A stretch of DNA of 64,000 bases from JBHJGP01 sp050331695 (GTDB lineage: Bacteria; Pseudomonadota; Alphaproteobacteria; Geminicoccales; Geminicoccaceae): contig JBHJGP010000011.1 in NCBI GenBank assembly GCA_050331695.1, positions 1 through 64,000 on the forward strand. Reading direction: 5' to 3'. This document shows, one piece after another, positions 25,414-34,088 of this stretch (position 1 is its first letter; every line of letters starts with the position of its first letter). The notes beneath the pieces were generated by a model, which saw only the letters and a list, made by a program, of their open reading frames with translations, was not told the origin of the DNA and did no database searches. A program made the position numbers and the translations under genes.

Positions 25414-25761
25414 TCAGCGAATGATGTCGTCCTCGCACAAGATCTGTTCGCGGCCGACCCGGCCCGCGTCATTGGTCCGGCAGACCGTGACCTCGCCGGT
25501 GTCGGGATCGTAGATCCAGAGCCGCGGACCGCCCACCAAAGCCCTGCCCCCGAACCCGTCGCTCGCTTCCACGACCGGCTCCGGTGCCGGCGGCGGCATG
25601 CCCCGCAAAATGACCAGATCGTCGGCGACTGGGCCCTCACCGCCGCGGAAAATGGCCGGCCCCTCGCTTTGGGCGAGCGCATGATGTGTCGAGATTGCTG
25701 CCATGACCCCAACAGCGACAGCGAGGCTCGTGCGAAGGATCATTCGGCTCGGAACCGCCAT
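25414..25761 (-). CDS. Small secreted protein sharing a motif with the OmpA protein
   Basis: The 115-residue protein has a signal peptide (LAVAVGVMAAISTHHALAQ). Its mature N-terminus contains DDLVILRGMPPPAPEP, matching DDVIMYRGAPPSPEE of the adjacent OmpA protein. The C-terminal part (RLWIYDPDTGEVTVCRTND...REQILCEDD) holds two Cys. I do not recognise the family. I chose ATG 25761 because GGGAGA precedes it. No GTGA-N6-TCAC site was found upstream. Confidence 0.7.
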   Translation of the reverse strand: MAVPSRMILRTSLAVAVGVMAAISTHHALAQSEGPAIFRGGEGPVADDLVILRGMPPPAPEPVVEASDGFGGRALVGGPRLWIYDPDTGEVTVCRTNDAGRVGREQILCEDDIIR

Positions 25762-26022
25762 GGTGATGTCTCCCGAGATCGGCGCTTTTCGACCCGAAGG
25801 ATCACGCCCTGTTGTCATCCGCGTCTGAGAATTCTCTCTATGGGTAAAATGGCCAAGCGTCTTATTCGCTTAACCCACATCAATCTTCCGGAAGGCGTAA
25901 GTGAGAACATTCAATCGCCGGGTTTCATCGGCTAGACGAGCCTGACCGGTCATCGGCGGAGGCCGATCGGCGCCCGCCCTGACGGCATTTGGTCATTACC
26001 AACAAAGGAAGCGAACTTGGGC

Positions 26023-26724
26023 ATGGACGTTTCAGACAAAACCCTAGAGGCGCTCCGGGCGCTCGACACACCCACGGTGTGCAATGCGTTGGAGATCGTG
26101 GCACCGGAACGACGTGGCTTCGGCTACACGATCCGCCCACTTTTTTGCGCCGCGCCGGAATTGCCGCCTATGGTTGGGTTCGCGCGAACCGCGCGGATCC
26201 GGGCGCAGCACCCGCCAGCCGCCAGCAAGAGCGACCAGGCTTACGCCAAGCGGAGCTACTATCGCTACGTCGCGGAAGGGCCGAAGCCGAGCGTCGTGGT
26301 GATCCAGGATCTCGATGAGACACCAGGTTACGGCAGCCTTTGGGGCGAGGTGAACAGCAATGTCCACAAAGGCTTAGGGGCGCTTGGCGTCATCACCAAC
26401 GGATCGGTGCGCGACCTCGGCGAGCGGGCCGACGGCTTTCAGTTCCTGGCGGGCATGGTCGGACCAAGCCATGCCTGGGTCCGGGTCGTCGATTTCGGCG
26501 GCACCATCACCGTGCATGGCATGGCGGTAGCCGACGGCGATCTGGTCCACGCCGACCGCCACGGCGCGGTGATCGTGCCCCTTGAGGTGGCAGATCAGGT
26601 CGCGGGCGCCGCCGATCTCATTGCGAGACGAGAGGCGGTCATCATTACCGCTGCCCAAGCTCGAGATTTCACCATCGATAAGCTGGAACGGGCGACGAAA
26701 GAAGCCCAAGCTATCGAACGATAG
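26023..26724 (+). CDS. RraA / HMG-CHA aldolase family protein
   Basis: The 233-residue protein matches the RraA-like fold: LRALDTPTVCNALE at the N-terminus, GSLWGEVNSNVHKGLGALGVITNGSVRDLGE in the centre (split here across the metal and substrate site) and DLVHADRHGAVIVP. Members include RNase E regulator RraA, 4-hydroxy-4-methyl-2-oxoglutarate aldolases and oxaloacetate decarboxylases. The conserved G-x20-R-D pattern is compatible with aldolase or decarboxylase activity. A TTG at 26017 has a better-spaced ribosome binding site than ATG 26023, so the start is uncertain by two codons. It is a lone gene. Confidence 0.82.
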   Translation: MDVSDKTLEALRALDTPTVCNALEIVAPERRGFGYTIRPLFCAAPELPPMVGFARTARIRAQHPPAASKSDQAYAKRSYYRYVAEGPKPSVVVIQDLDETPGYGSLWGEVNSNVHKGLGALGVITNGSVRDLGERADGFQFLAGMVGPSHAWVRVVDFGGTITVHGMAVADGDLVHADRHGAVIVPLEVADQVAGAADLIARREAVIITAAQARDFTIDKLERATKEAQAIER

Positions 26725-26921
26725 ACAATGGTCACCTTTAAGGTGTGTTTGCGGGCGCGAGACTGTGAGATGGTGAGTATTACGGCCGCCAGGGCACGCG
26801 CGATAAAGATGCGAACTATTCCTTCGCCATAGCCCTCCGCTAAATCGGCGCATGATCGGAAAAAGCACTCCGTAGCTCGTCAGAGCGCCCAGCTAAACGA
26901 CGCCTGACGAACCAAAGCCCG

Positions 26922-27344
26922 TCAGTCTTCCGACTTCACACCTCGTTTTCGCATGACGGCGTTCAGGTCCTTTTCGTTCTCTACTGCCCACTGGCAAAGC
27001 ATCGCGACCGGCTCATGGATGCGGCGCCCGAGCGCTGTAAGGCGATACTCGGTTTTCGGCGGAACGACGGGATAGACCTTGCGTTCGACCATGCCGTCGC
27101 TCTCCAGACGTCGGAGGACCTGGATCAGCATCTTCTTCGAAATGTCGGGGATTTGATGCTGGAGTTCGGAGAACCGCCTTGTGCCGCCTGAAAGGCAGTA
27201 GAGGATGATCGGTGTCCATTTGTCCGCGATAAGGTCGAGGAGCTGGCGCGCCGGATAGCGCGGATCGTAAATGGGCGGTGGTGTCTTGGTCACGAAGGGG
27301 AGATTAGGCCTCCTTCGAGGTACTAGGCAACCAAGAGACTCCAT
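26922..27344 (-). CDS. HxlR-family transcriptional regulator
   Basis: The 140-residue protein contains an HxlR winged helix: QLLDLIADKWTPIILYCLSGGTRRFSELQHQIPDISKKMLIQVLRRLESDG (shown in part) followed by EYRLTALGRRIHEPV. The N-terminal Cys used as a redox switch in YodB and HypR is not at the usual place (the equivalent is DPRYPARQL); the one Cys is in ILYCLSG. The frame could extend upstream to 27554, but ATG 27344 is 14 bases after the upstream gene's stop and fits an operon. It probably controls the operon through the inverted repeat at 30564-30588. Confidence 0.85.
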   Translation of the reverse strand: MESLGCLVPRRRPNLPFVTKTPPPIYDPRYPARQLLDLIADKWTPIILYCLSGGTRRFSELQHQIPDISKKMLIQVLRRLESDGMVERKVYPVVPPKTEYRLTALGRRIHEPVAMLCQWAVENEKDLNAVMRKRGVKSED

Positions 27345-27357
27345 CGCTGGCCCTCGA

Positions 27358-28647
27358 TCATGCTGCGGCGTGCTCCTCTTCGAGATAGCGATGGACGAAG
27401 GAGACCGCCATGGCGCCTTCCCCAACAGCCGATGCGACACGCTTGATCGAGCCATGGCGCACATCGCCGACGGCGAACGATCCGGGTACGCTCGTTTCAA
27501 GAAAATAGGGCTGACGATCGAGCGGCCAGCAGGCGGGTGGACGGCCCTGATCAAGCAGGTCGGGGCCAGTCATGAGATAGCCGGACCGGTCTCGAATGAT
27601 GTTGGTGTCCTTCGCCCATTCAGTATTCGGTACACCGCCAATACACACGAAGAGCCGCCGTGTGGGCATTGTCTCCTCGGCTTTCGTGGTGAGCGATCGC
27701 AGGCGGATCGATTCCAGAGTGTCCTCGCCGTCAAGATCTCTGACTTCCACATCATAGAGCACTTCCACATTGGAGCGCTCCTGGATTCGGTCGATCAGAT
27801 AGGAAGACAACGATTCCGCCAGTGAGGAGCCGCGCACGAGCATGGTCACTTTCCTGGCATGATCGGCGAAGTGCATGACGGCTTGACCGGCCGAGTTGCC
27901 GCCGCCGACCACATAGACGTCCTCATTCAGGCAATAAGGCGCCTCCGCCGCGCCGGCGCCGTAGAAGAGACCCGCCCCGAGAAACCTATCCTCGCTGTCG
28001 ACACCCAGCCGCCGATACTCGACGCCCGACGCGCAGATATTGGATTTCGCGACCATGCGCGAGCCATCCGCCATGCGGACGTGGATCCGGTTCTCTCGGA
28101 ACTCCGCTTCGAGCCCTTCGCCCATCATGATGAGCTCCGCGCCAAACTTCACCGCCTGCTGGCGCGCCCGTTCTGCCAAGGCGGCGCCGCTGATTCCCTG
28201 CGGGAAGCCCATATAGTTTTCGATCAGCGAACTGGTCCCCGCCTGTCCGCCGACGGCGTGACGCTCGATCAGAACCGTCCGCAGACCTTCGGAAGCCGCA
28301 TAAACGGCCGCCGACAGCCCGGCCGGCCCTGCACCGTAGATGGACAGATCATATTCCCTGTATCGGGGCGTCGTGACCCAACCGAGCCGGTCAGCGATCT
28401 CGCGCACTTGGGGGCCGAACAAGCGCTCGCCTCCTGGAAACTCCACGATCGGAAAGCGCAAAGCCTCGAAATCTGAAAGACCGAGCTCGGCCCGGCAGTC
28501 GTCTTCACACGTCAAGTCGACCCACTCGTACTCGACGACCGTTCGCGTAAGGAAGTCCCGCACGTCATATCCCTCGGTCGATCCGGCGCGACCGAAGACC
28601 TTGATTTCGTCGCCACCCCGCTCACGGGAAACATCACCTGCCGCCAT
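27358..28647 (-). CDS. Thioredoxin-reductase-like flavoprotein with N-terminal glutaredoxin-like domain, no CxxC
   Basis: The 429-residue protein has a short glutaredoxin-like domain (~13-90; IKVFGRAGSTEGYDVRDFL) in which the usual CxxC is replaced by STEG. Then comes a two-dinucleotide-domain flavoprotein module: FAD site YGAGPAGLSAAVYAASEG, NAD(P)H site VVGGGNSAGQAVMHFA and C-terminal FAD motif SFAVGDVRHGSIKR. The redox-active CATC of thioredoxin reductase is missing (GAGAAEAPYC occupies its place). It can bind FAD and pyridine nucleotide but not reduce thioredoxin by the usual route. It may supply electrons to the neighbouring monooxygenase. This is inference. Confidence 0.82.
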   Translation of the reverse strand: MAAGDVSRERGGDEIKVFGRAGSTEGYDVRDFLTRTVVEYEWVDLTCEDDCRAELGLSDFEALRFPIVEFPGGERLFGPQVREIADRLGWVTTPRYREYDLSIYGAGPAGLSAAVYAASEGLRTVLIERHAVGGQAGTSSLIENYMGFPQGISGAALAERARQQAVKFGAELIMMGEGLEAEFRENRIHVRMADGSRMVAKSNICASGVEYRRLGVDSEDRFLGAGLFYGAGAAEAPYCLNEDVYVVGGGNSAGQAVMHFADHARKVTMLVRGSSLAESLSSYLIDRIQERSNVEVLYDVEVRDLDGEDTLESIRLRSLTTKAEETMPTRRLFVCIGGVPNTEWAKDTNIIRDRSGYLMTGPDLLDQGRPPACWPLDRQPYFLETSVPGSFAVGDVRHGSIKRVASAVGEGAMAVSFVHRYLEEEHAAA

Positions 28648-28665
28648 TAGTTTTGTCGCCTTGCT

Positions 28666-29826
28666 CTATTGGTCGTCCGCTTGATCACGCACCGACCGAA
28701 CTTGCGAGCGTTCGCCGAGCATCACCCCGTAATCGACCAGTTGACGACCGATGGCGGTCTGCTGGCGCTCCCAGGCCGACAGCCCACGATTGACATCACC
28801 GTCGGCGCCCCGAAGCGCCCGGGCGAGCGCCATCGAGTCGGTCGCCGCCTTCGCCGCTGCGGCGGCGGTGTGGGGGCGCACGACGAAGGCGGCGTCGCCG
28901 ATGAGGCAGACCCGCCCGAAGACCATTCCAGGCGGCGCCACGTCGATGATCGATTGAATGAAGGGATCGGGCGTCGCCTCGACGAGCCTGGCGAAGGTCT
29001 CGGTCAACGTGCCGGTTCGCGCGATCAGGAACTCGCGAGCATGATCGCTGATCTCGCCCTGCGGGACCGATGCATCCCGCCGCCGGCCGGTTCTGTCCGT
29101 CATGAGCGCATACAGCGCCGGGCCGTCATCGACATGGATGTACCAGACCCAGTTGAGACGCTGTCCGCCGCGCTCGGTCGCAAGGTCGGAACCTGGAATG
29201 AAGTAACAGAGCGCGTGCCCGCCGCCCGCCGTCTGACAGAAACTGAACGTGTCATCGAAGTGGGCGACGAGCTGAGCGTCGAGGTTGGCCTCGTCCACAA
29301 CGCCGCGCCATGCGACGTAGCCGGCGTAGCTCGTGATCGTGCCCGGCGCCAGGCGCTCGCGAAATCGGGAGCGAATACCATCGGCGGCTATTAGGAGGCT
29401 GGCGTCGATCCGGTCGCCACCAACATTGATGTTCACCCTGTCGGCAGATTGCGCCTCAAGGGACAGCTCGTGTCCGTGATGATGGCGATCGTCTGGGAAG
29501 GCGGATCGCAGCGAGGCGTAGATCGCTTCCCAAGAGGTGAAGCGCTGCGGCATGCTCATGGCTTCGGCCTGTCCTGTCGAAGCCACAACGGTGCGGCGGA
29601 TCGAGCAGCGCGTCATCGCGAGGGGCTTCGCGTCCACTGCCGCGATGAGGCCCAGAAGCTCCGGCTGAACGACAATGCCAGCCCCGCGGCTCGACAGTCT
29701 TTGTGCGGATCGCTCAAAAACGTGGACATCGAAGCCTGCCGACAGGAGGGCATTGCCCGCACAAAGCCCGGCGATCGATCCACCGGCGACCGCCACCTCC
29801 AAATGCTCGGGAAAGAGCTCAGGCAC
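28666..29826 (-). CDS. FAD-dependent aromatic monooxygenase, 2,6-dihydroxypyridine hydroxylase-like
   Basis: The 386-residue protein has the PHBH-type FAD layout: VAVAGGSIAGLCAGNALL at the N-terminus, the DG region (LLIAADGIRSRFRERL) and GDAAFVVRPHTAAAAAKA near residue 300. Segments HALCYFIPGS and LNWVWYIHV resemble 2,6-dihydroxypyridine 3-monooxygenase. GTG 29826 is the likely start: GGGAGGAG precedes it and it overlaps the DsbA stop codon (GTGCCTGA), giving translational coupling. A longer frame to 29862 is less likely. The substrate is unknown. Confidence 0.85.
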   Translation of the reverse strand: MPELFPEHLEVAVAGGSIAGLCAGNALLSAGFDVHVFERSAQRLSSRGAGIVVQPELLGLIAAVDAKPLAMTRCSIRRTVVASTGQAEAMSMPQRFTSWEAIYASLRSAFPDDRHHHGHELSLEAQSADRVNINVGGDRIDASLLIAADGIRSRFRERLAPGTITSYAGYVAWRGVVDEANLDAQLVAHFDDTFSFCQTAGGGHALCYFIPGSDLATERGGQRLNWVWYIHVDDGPALYALMTDRTGRRRDASVPQGEISDHAREFLIARTGTLTETFARLVEATPDPFIQSIIDVAPPGMVFGRVCLIGDAAFVVRPHTAAAAAKAATDSMALARALRGADGDVNRGLSAWERQQTAIGRQLVDYGVMLGERSQVRSVRDQADDQ

Positions 29827-30505
29827 GCGCCAGACTCCTCCCCGAAGCGATGACGTCTTCATGGGCCGCGGCTTTGCGCAAGGCGCGCTCGATCACGCCC
29901 GGCCCCTGGGCGCCGGAGAAGAGCGAAAATCGATTGAGCAGGACTGTCGGGACTCCGTTGATGCCCGACTGGCTAAAAGCGCGGGCCTCGGCCTTGACGG
30001 CCGCGCGTCGCTCCTCGTCGGCCAAAGCCTGTTCGACCACGGTCGGATCAAGGCCGGCCTTCGCTCCGATCGCCGCCAGGACTGTCGGATCGCCAACATC
30101 CTCGCCGTCGACGAAATAGGCGCGAAACAGCGCTTCAACGACGGCGCTTTGGGCGGGGGTCCCTCCGGCCAAGTTGATCAGAACATGACTGGCCAGGGTG
30201 TTCGGCGTCTTCTCCATGCGCTCATGATGGAAGTCGAGCCCGTCTGATGGGCCTGCCGCTTTCACCTGAGCATCGAGTTCGAGCGACTTTTCCCAGCTTC
30301 CGAACTTGGCCGACCGATAGCTCCTTCTGTCCAACCCCTCACGCGGCATGTCGGGATTCAGCTCGAAGGGGCGCCAACGCAGTTCGAAGGAGATCTCGTC
30401 TCCAATGGCGGCGAGTGCGGTCTCAAGCCGCCGTTTGCCCACATAACACCAGGGGCAAATCGTGTCGGAAACGACCTCCAGAAGGAACGGGTTCTCGATT
30501 TCCAT
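29819..30505 (-). CDS. DsbA-family oxidoreductase (FrnE-like)
   Basis: The 228-residue protein has a thioredoxin-fold CPWC motif (SDTICPWCYVGKRRLE) and GVPTVLLNRFSLFSGAQ, typical of FrnE/DsbA-like cytosolic proteins. There is no signal peptide. The family includes polyketide-associated oxidoreductases and 2-hydroxychromene-2-carboxylate isomerase relatives. It is the first gene of a four-gene operon (DsbA-like, monooxygenase, flavin reductase-like, HxlR), downstream of an inverted-repeat operator. Confidence 0.88.
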   Translation of the reverse strand: MEIENPFLLEVVSDTICPWCYVGKRRLETALAAIGDEISFELRWRPFELNPDMPREGLDRRSYRSAKFGSWEKSLELDAQVKAAGPSDGLDFHHERMEKTPNTLASHVLINLAGGTPAQSAVVEALFRAYFVDGEDVGDPTVLAAIGAKAGLDPTVVEQALADEERRAAVKAEARAFSQSGINGVPTVLLNRFSLFSGAQGPGVIERALRKAAAHEDVIASGRSLARA

Positions 30506-30563
30506 GGCTGCCCTATCGGCGACGAGGATTGCTTCGCTACGGTGATGAGATTTATAGCGATAA

Positions 30564-30588
30564 GGTAACTATAGAGCTAGTAGTTACC
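30564..30588. promoter_or_regulatory. Inverted repeat, candidate HxlR operator
   Basis: GGTAACTA and TAGTTACC form a perfect 8-bp inverted repeat with a 9-base spacer, 59 bases upstream of the dsbA-like start. A third GGTAACC lies at 30593-30599. The HxlR-type regulator encoded by the last gene of the operon is the obvious candidate to bind it. Confidence 0.6.
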
Positions 30589-30599
30589 TGAAGGTAACC

Positions 30600-31503
30600 A
30601 TGCTCGACGTCGCAACGGTGTCTGCGAACAAGGAGGGGGACGACGCGGATGCGCTGGTCGTTGCCGACCGGATATTCCGATCGCGGCGATTATTGGGCCC
30701 GGCAAATATGTCGACTATACAGTCAACGCACAGGCTGCAGAGGCCGCTACAGTTGATAGTGTCTCGCCGACCTTGCGAGGTGCTTGATCTCGGCAACGGA
30801 CGTTACGCATTCGCCCGCAACAAATCGTTGGTGTCTTGATCAAATTTGGCAGGTAGCAGATACGAGCCCGCAGCCCTTGGCCGACGGCGCGATCCGCCAA
30901 GCGCTCGGCGGCTCACTGTCTGGAAAGAACTCGTGCCAGCGTTCTCTCACGTTCTTGGCAGCTTAAGTGGCGCTGAGCGTGGTGCTAGCTGACGCCCGAA
31001 TCGCCTCCAGCACCGGTTTGATCTCATCATCGCTGCGACGATTGCTCGTTCCCGGTCTTGCGGTGCCAGCGCAAACTGAACGCAGATAAACCGCTAGGCT
31101 TGCTTGATCGATCTGAAACCCTGGACCTGTCCATTCGGCCACTTGGCTGATCGGGAGCCATCCCATGCGGGAAGGAAGCGCGGCCCTGATAGGGGGAAAG
31201 GTCACTCGACTTTAAAAAGGCCAGTCCATCCAACCCTCCGCACCTCTGCTGCCAACCGAGAGCACCTAATGACAACGATCCCGCGTGAGCCAGCGGCTTT
31301 TCGGAACTTCGGATCGCGCGCTAAGCGTTGCGGCGCCTACGACTCGCATTCGGTGTAAAGCGATGGATGAACTCCTTCCTACAGCGGGGGAGCAGGTCGA
31401 GCTAGAGACGCCGCAATGCCCGCCGTTTAGGGTGGTGAACGACGGAGCAGTCACGAGTCAAAAGAGAATAATTCATTTAAAACAGACGCTTAGTAAGACA
31501 AAA
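30600..31503. other. Gene-poor stretch next to tRNA-Ser
   Basis: No recognisable gene was found. Short open frames exist (for example 30600-30839 plus, 30963-31205 minus), but none has a family signature, a good ribosome binding site or steady codon bias. The base composition is less GC-rich than its surroundings in places. It may be decayed DNA beside a tRNA, but no integrase or direct repeat was seen. Confidence 0.4.
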
Positions 31504-31594
31504 TGGCGGAGGGGACGGGATTCGAACCCGTGAGGGGCTATCAACCCCAACACGCTTTCCAGGCGTGCGCCATAAACCACTCGGCCACCCCTCC
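31504..31594 (-). tRNA. tRNA-Ser (GGA)
   Basis: Read on the minus strand the 91-base sequence has a 7-bp acceptor stem (GGAGGGG / CCCCTCC), discriminator G, encoded CCA, D-loop GGCCGAGTGG, anticodon arm CGCCTGGAAAGCG with anticodon GGA, a long variable arm (TTGGGGTTGATAGCCCCTC) typical of class II tRNA-Ser, and T-arm GGGTTCGAATCCC. Confidence 0.96.
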
Positions 31595-31828
31595 TTTGGG
31601 TTGCGGACTTTAGCCGCCGCCCCCAACACCGGCAACCGACCGAATGCGTCCACGAGACCTGTTTCGAGCTCGACGTTTCGGTGGATGGAGGCCGACGGCC
31701 GGCGGCCGGAGCGAAATGCAACCGGAGCTATTTGCAGAGTTTTGGGTTTGGTGGGGTCCGGTTGGAGCTGACCCCGCGTTTGTGCTAATCGGCCGGTTCC
31801 GGCACGTTTCTTTCTGAACACTGGTTTT

Positions 31829-33115
31829 ATGGCCTCAAACCTTTTCTCACGCAGTCTCCCTTTCGCCCGCGCCGACGGCCTGTCATGGCAGCGTTGGCTG
31901 TCGTTCGTTCCCTGGCTGATCGTCGCCCTGCCGCCTTTGTTCGTGATCGGCCGCGCGCCGGCCGACGTCATCGTGATCCTCATCGCTCTCACCTTCATCG
32001 CCCGCCAGCTTGCGCAGCGAGAGACCAAGCCGTTTCGCGAACCTTGGTTCGCCACGGCAACCTTGTTCTGGCTCTATGCGACTGCGGTAGCGCTGACCGC
32101 CGAGAACGTCGCTTTGTCCTTCGAGACGGCCGCGGCCTTCATTCGATTTCCAGTCTTTGCTCTGGCCCTTCAATATTGGGTCTTGCGTGATCCGCAGGTC
32201 CGCCGCTGGTGCGTCGGATCGCTTGCCGCAGCGGTGGCCTTCGTGGCCCTGGACACGGTCCTCCAGGGCGTCTCGGGCCAGTCCGTCTTCGGTAATCCGC
32301 CGTTTAATGAATGGCGGCTGACGGGTCCGTTCCAGGCGCCGGTACCGGGCGCATTCCTGGCCAAGACCTTTTTCGTCGTTTGGGGCGCTGGGACCGCTTT
32401 CGCGCTCGCCAAGGGGGGCAGATGGTCACTGGCACTGGCGGTTGTTCCGCCCATCATCGTCGGCGCGACGATCGCCCTCACAGGTGAGCGGGCGGCCCTT
32501 CTCACCTTTGGTCTCGCCCTTGGACTGGTCGGCCTGCTGGTGCCGGCTCTCAGAAAATGGGCGCTGAGCGCGGCGGTCGTCCTGGCTCTGATCGCTGGCG
32601 CTCTCGCCAGCTTGCATCCGCGGATCAATGAGGTGGTGAACTACACGCTCACGATGGACGTGAGCAATTTTTGGGAGCAGCGCTATGGCGTCCTGTTCCG
32701 AACCGGCTTTGCCGTCTGGTGGCTCGACCCGGTCACAGGAGTCGGCCCCCGCCAGTTCCGCGTCCACTGCGCCAACCCGGCTTTCGAGGAAATCGACACG
32801 CTGGAATGGCGGTGCGGCAATCACCCCCACAATCCGCTGGTCGAACTCCTGGCCGAGACCGGCGTCATCGGCCTCACTCTGGTGATCGCTTTCACCGGCT
32901 TGGGCCTGATCCGCGCAGGACCGGCTTTGAAGCGGGGCGGACCGCTGGCGGCGGCCACGACCATAGCCATGCTCGGCCTTCTGGTCTTCTGGTGGCCGGT
33001 CCAGTCGACCATGAGCTTCTGGCCGACCTGGAACGCGGTCCTGTACTGGCTGCTTTTCGGCTGGATGTTGACGTTGGCGGCCATCGGGTCGGAACCTGAG
33101 GTGACCGATGGCTGA
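31829..33115 (+). CDS. O-antigen ligase / polymerase-like membrane protein
   Basis: The 428-residue protein has about ten to twelve hydrophobic helices from residue 20 (SFVPWLIVALPPLFVIG). A large loop between late helices carries GVGPRQFRVHC and the motif NHPHNPLVELLAETGVIGL, which matches the H-x-H-N segment of the Wzy_C/WaaL family. Such proteins join or polymerise glycans on the periplasmic side of the inner membrane. It overlaps the next glycosyltransferase gene by 8 bases, so they act together in surface polysaccharide synthesis. Confidence 0.85.
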   Translation: MASNLFSRSLPFARADGLSWQRWLSFVPWLIVALPPLFVIGRAPADVIVILIALTFIARQLAQRETKPFREPWFATATLFWLYATAVALTAENVALSFETAAAFIRFPVFALALQYWVLRDPQVRRWCVGSLAAAVAFVALDTVLQGVSGQSVFGNPPFNEWRLTGPFQAPVPGAFLAKTFFVVWGAGTAFALAKGGRWSLALAVVPPIIVGATIALTGERAALLTFGLALGLVGLLVPALRKWALSAAVVLALIAGALASLHPRINEVVNYTLTMDVSNFWEQRYGVLFRTGFAVWWLDPVTGVGPRQFRVHCANPAFEEIDTLEWRCGNHPHNPLVELLAETGVIGLTLVIAFTGLGLIRAGPALKRGGPLAAATTIAMLGLLVFWWPVQSTMSFWPTWNAVLYWLLFGWMLTLAAIGSEPEVTDG

Positions 33116-34067
33116 GCCGACCGTCAGCGCCGTGGTCACGGTCTACAACAAGGCAGAGCATGTGACCGATACGATCCGATCGATCCGGGGGCAGATCGAC
33201 GACGAGACGGATGTCGAATACGTCTTCGTCGACGACGCGTCGACCGACGGCTCTATGGAGGTGGTGGCCAGGGAATTACGGGGGGCTCCGAACCAGCAAC
33301 TGATCTGGAACGAGGATAATCGGGGGCCAAGCGTGCGTCTCAACCAGGGCGGCCGGTCTGCCAGCGGCCGCTATCTCTATTTTCTGGACGCTGACGATCT
33401 GGCGCTCCGGGGTGTTGTCGCTGAAATGAGGCGGCTTCTCGATCACCATGACGCCGATTTGATCTACGGCAGAAGCCGGCGCTTTTTCGATGACAGGGCG
33501 CCCGATCCCATTCCCGCCGTCGACCGTGCCGCGCCGGTCGAGGTGAGCGATCAAGCGCTTCGCCATGTCATGCGCGGCGGCTTCGTGCGCATGACATGCA
33601 TGTGCGAACGGGATCTGTTTCACCAGGCCGGCGGCGCCGACGAGACGGTCTTCATTCAGGACGAGAGCTTGCCAATCCGGCTCGCCGCCAATGCCCGGCG
33701 ACTGGTCGACTGGCGGACACCTGTGATGCTGCAACGCTCCGAGCGCCGATCTGCCGATATCAAGGCCCGGGGCTCCCATCTTTCCGATGACAAGGCGCAG
33801 ATGCACCACGATGGCTTTCTCGCCTTCCGCAATGCGATCCAGTCCCTCGCCGGAACCCACGCCGATCTGACACCCGATCTTTATCGCCGGGCTCTGTCCT
33901 GTTACTGGAAACATGTGCGGGCCAGCCGTCCGCACCCCTGGTTGCATCCGGCTTTCTGGCATTATCTCAAGGCCAAGGGTTTCCGATTGTCGCCGGACCA
34001 GGCCGTGCTGGATGCCATAGCTGCTGACTTTGCCCGCGTGCCCGGGCTTCGCCGGATCCAAGCCTAG
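33108..34067 (+). CDS. Glycosyltransferase family 2
   Basis: The 319-residue protein begins with the GT-A nucleotide-sugar site VSAVVTVYNKAEHVTDTIRS and EYVFVDDASTDGS, and has the DxD-type metal site in YFLDADDLALRG. The C-terminal half has no clear signature. It starts within the end of the ligase-like gene (ATG 33108), which suggests translational coupling. It probably adds a sugar to a surface glycan. Confidence 0.88.
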   Translation: MAEPTVSAVVTVYNKAEHVTDTIRSIRGQIDDETDVEYVFVDDASTDGSMEVVARELRGAPNQQLIWNEDNRGPSVRLNQGGRSASGRYLYFLDADDLALRGVVAEMRRLLDHHDADLIYGRSRRFFDDRAPDPIPAVDRAAPVEVSDQALRHVMRGGFVRMTCMCERDLFHQAGGADETVFIQDESLPIRLAANARRLVDWRTPVMLQRSERRSADIKARGSHLSDDKAQMHHDGFLAFRNAIQSLAGTHADLTPDLYRRALSCYWKHVRASRPHPWLHPAFWHYLKAKGFRLSPDQAVLDAIAADFARVPGLRRIQA

Positions 34068-34088
34068 AAATCCCTTCGGAGGACCGCC

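Noticed and set aside
26733..26745. Short palindrome CACCTT-T-AAGGTG after the RraA-like gene
   Set aside because: The stem is only 6 bp with no T run and no gene start nearby, so neither terminator nor operator is supported.
30600..30839. 79-codon plus-strand frame
   Set aside because: No family signature or ribosome binding site; it lies in a gene-poor region.
31504..31594. Integration site at tRNA-Ser
   Set aside because: No integrase gene and no second copy of the tRNA 3' end was seen.
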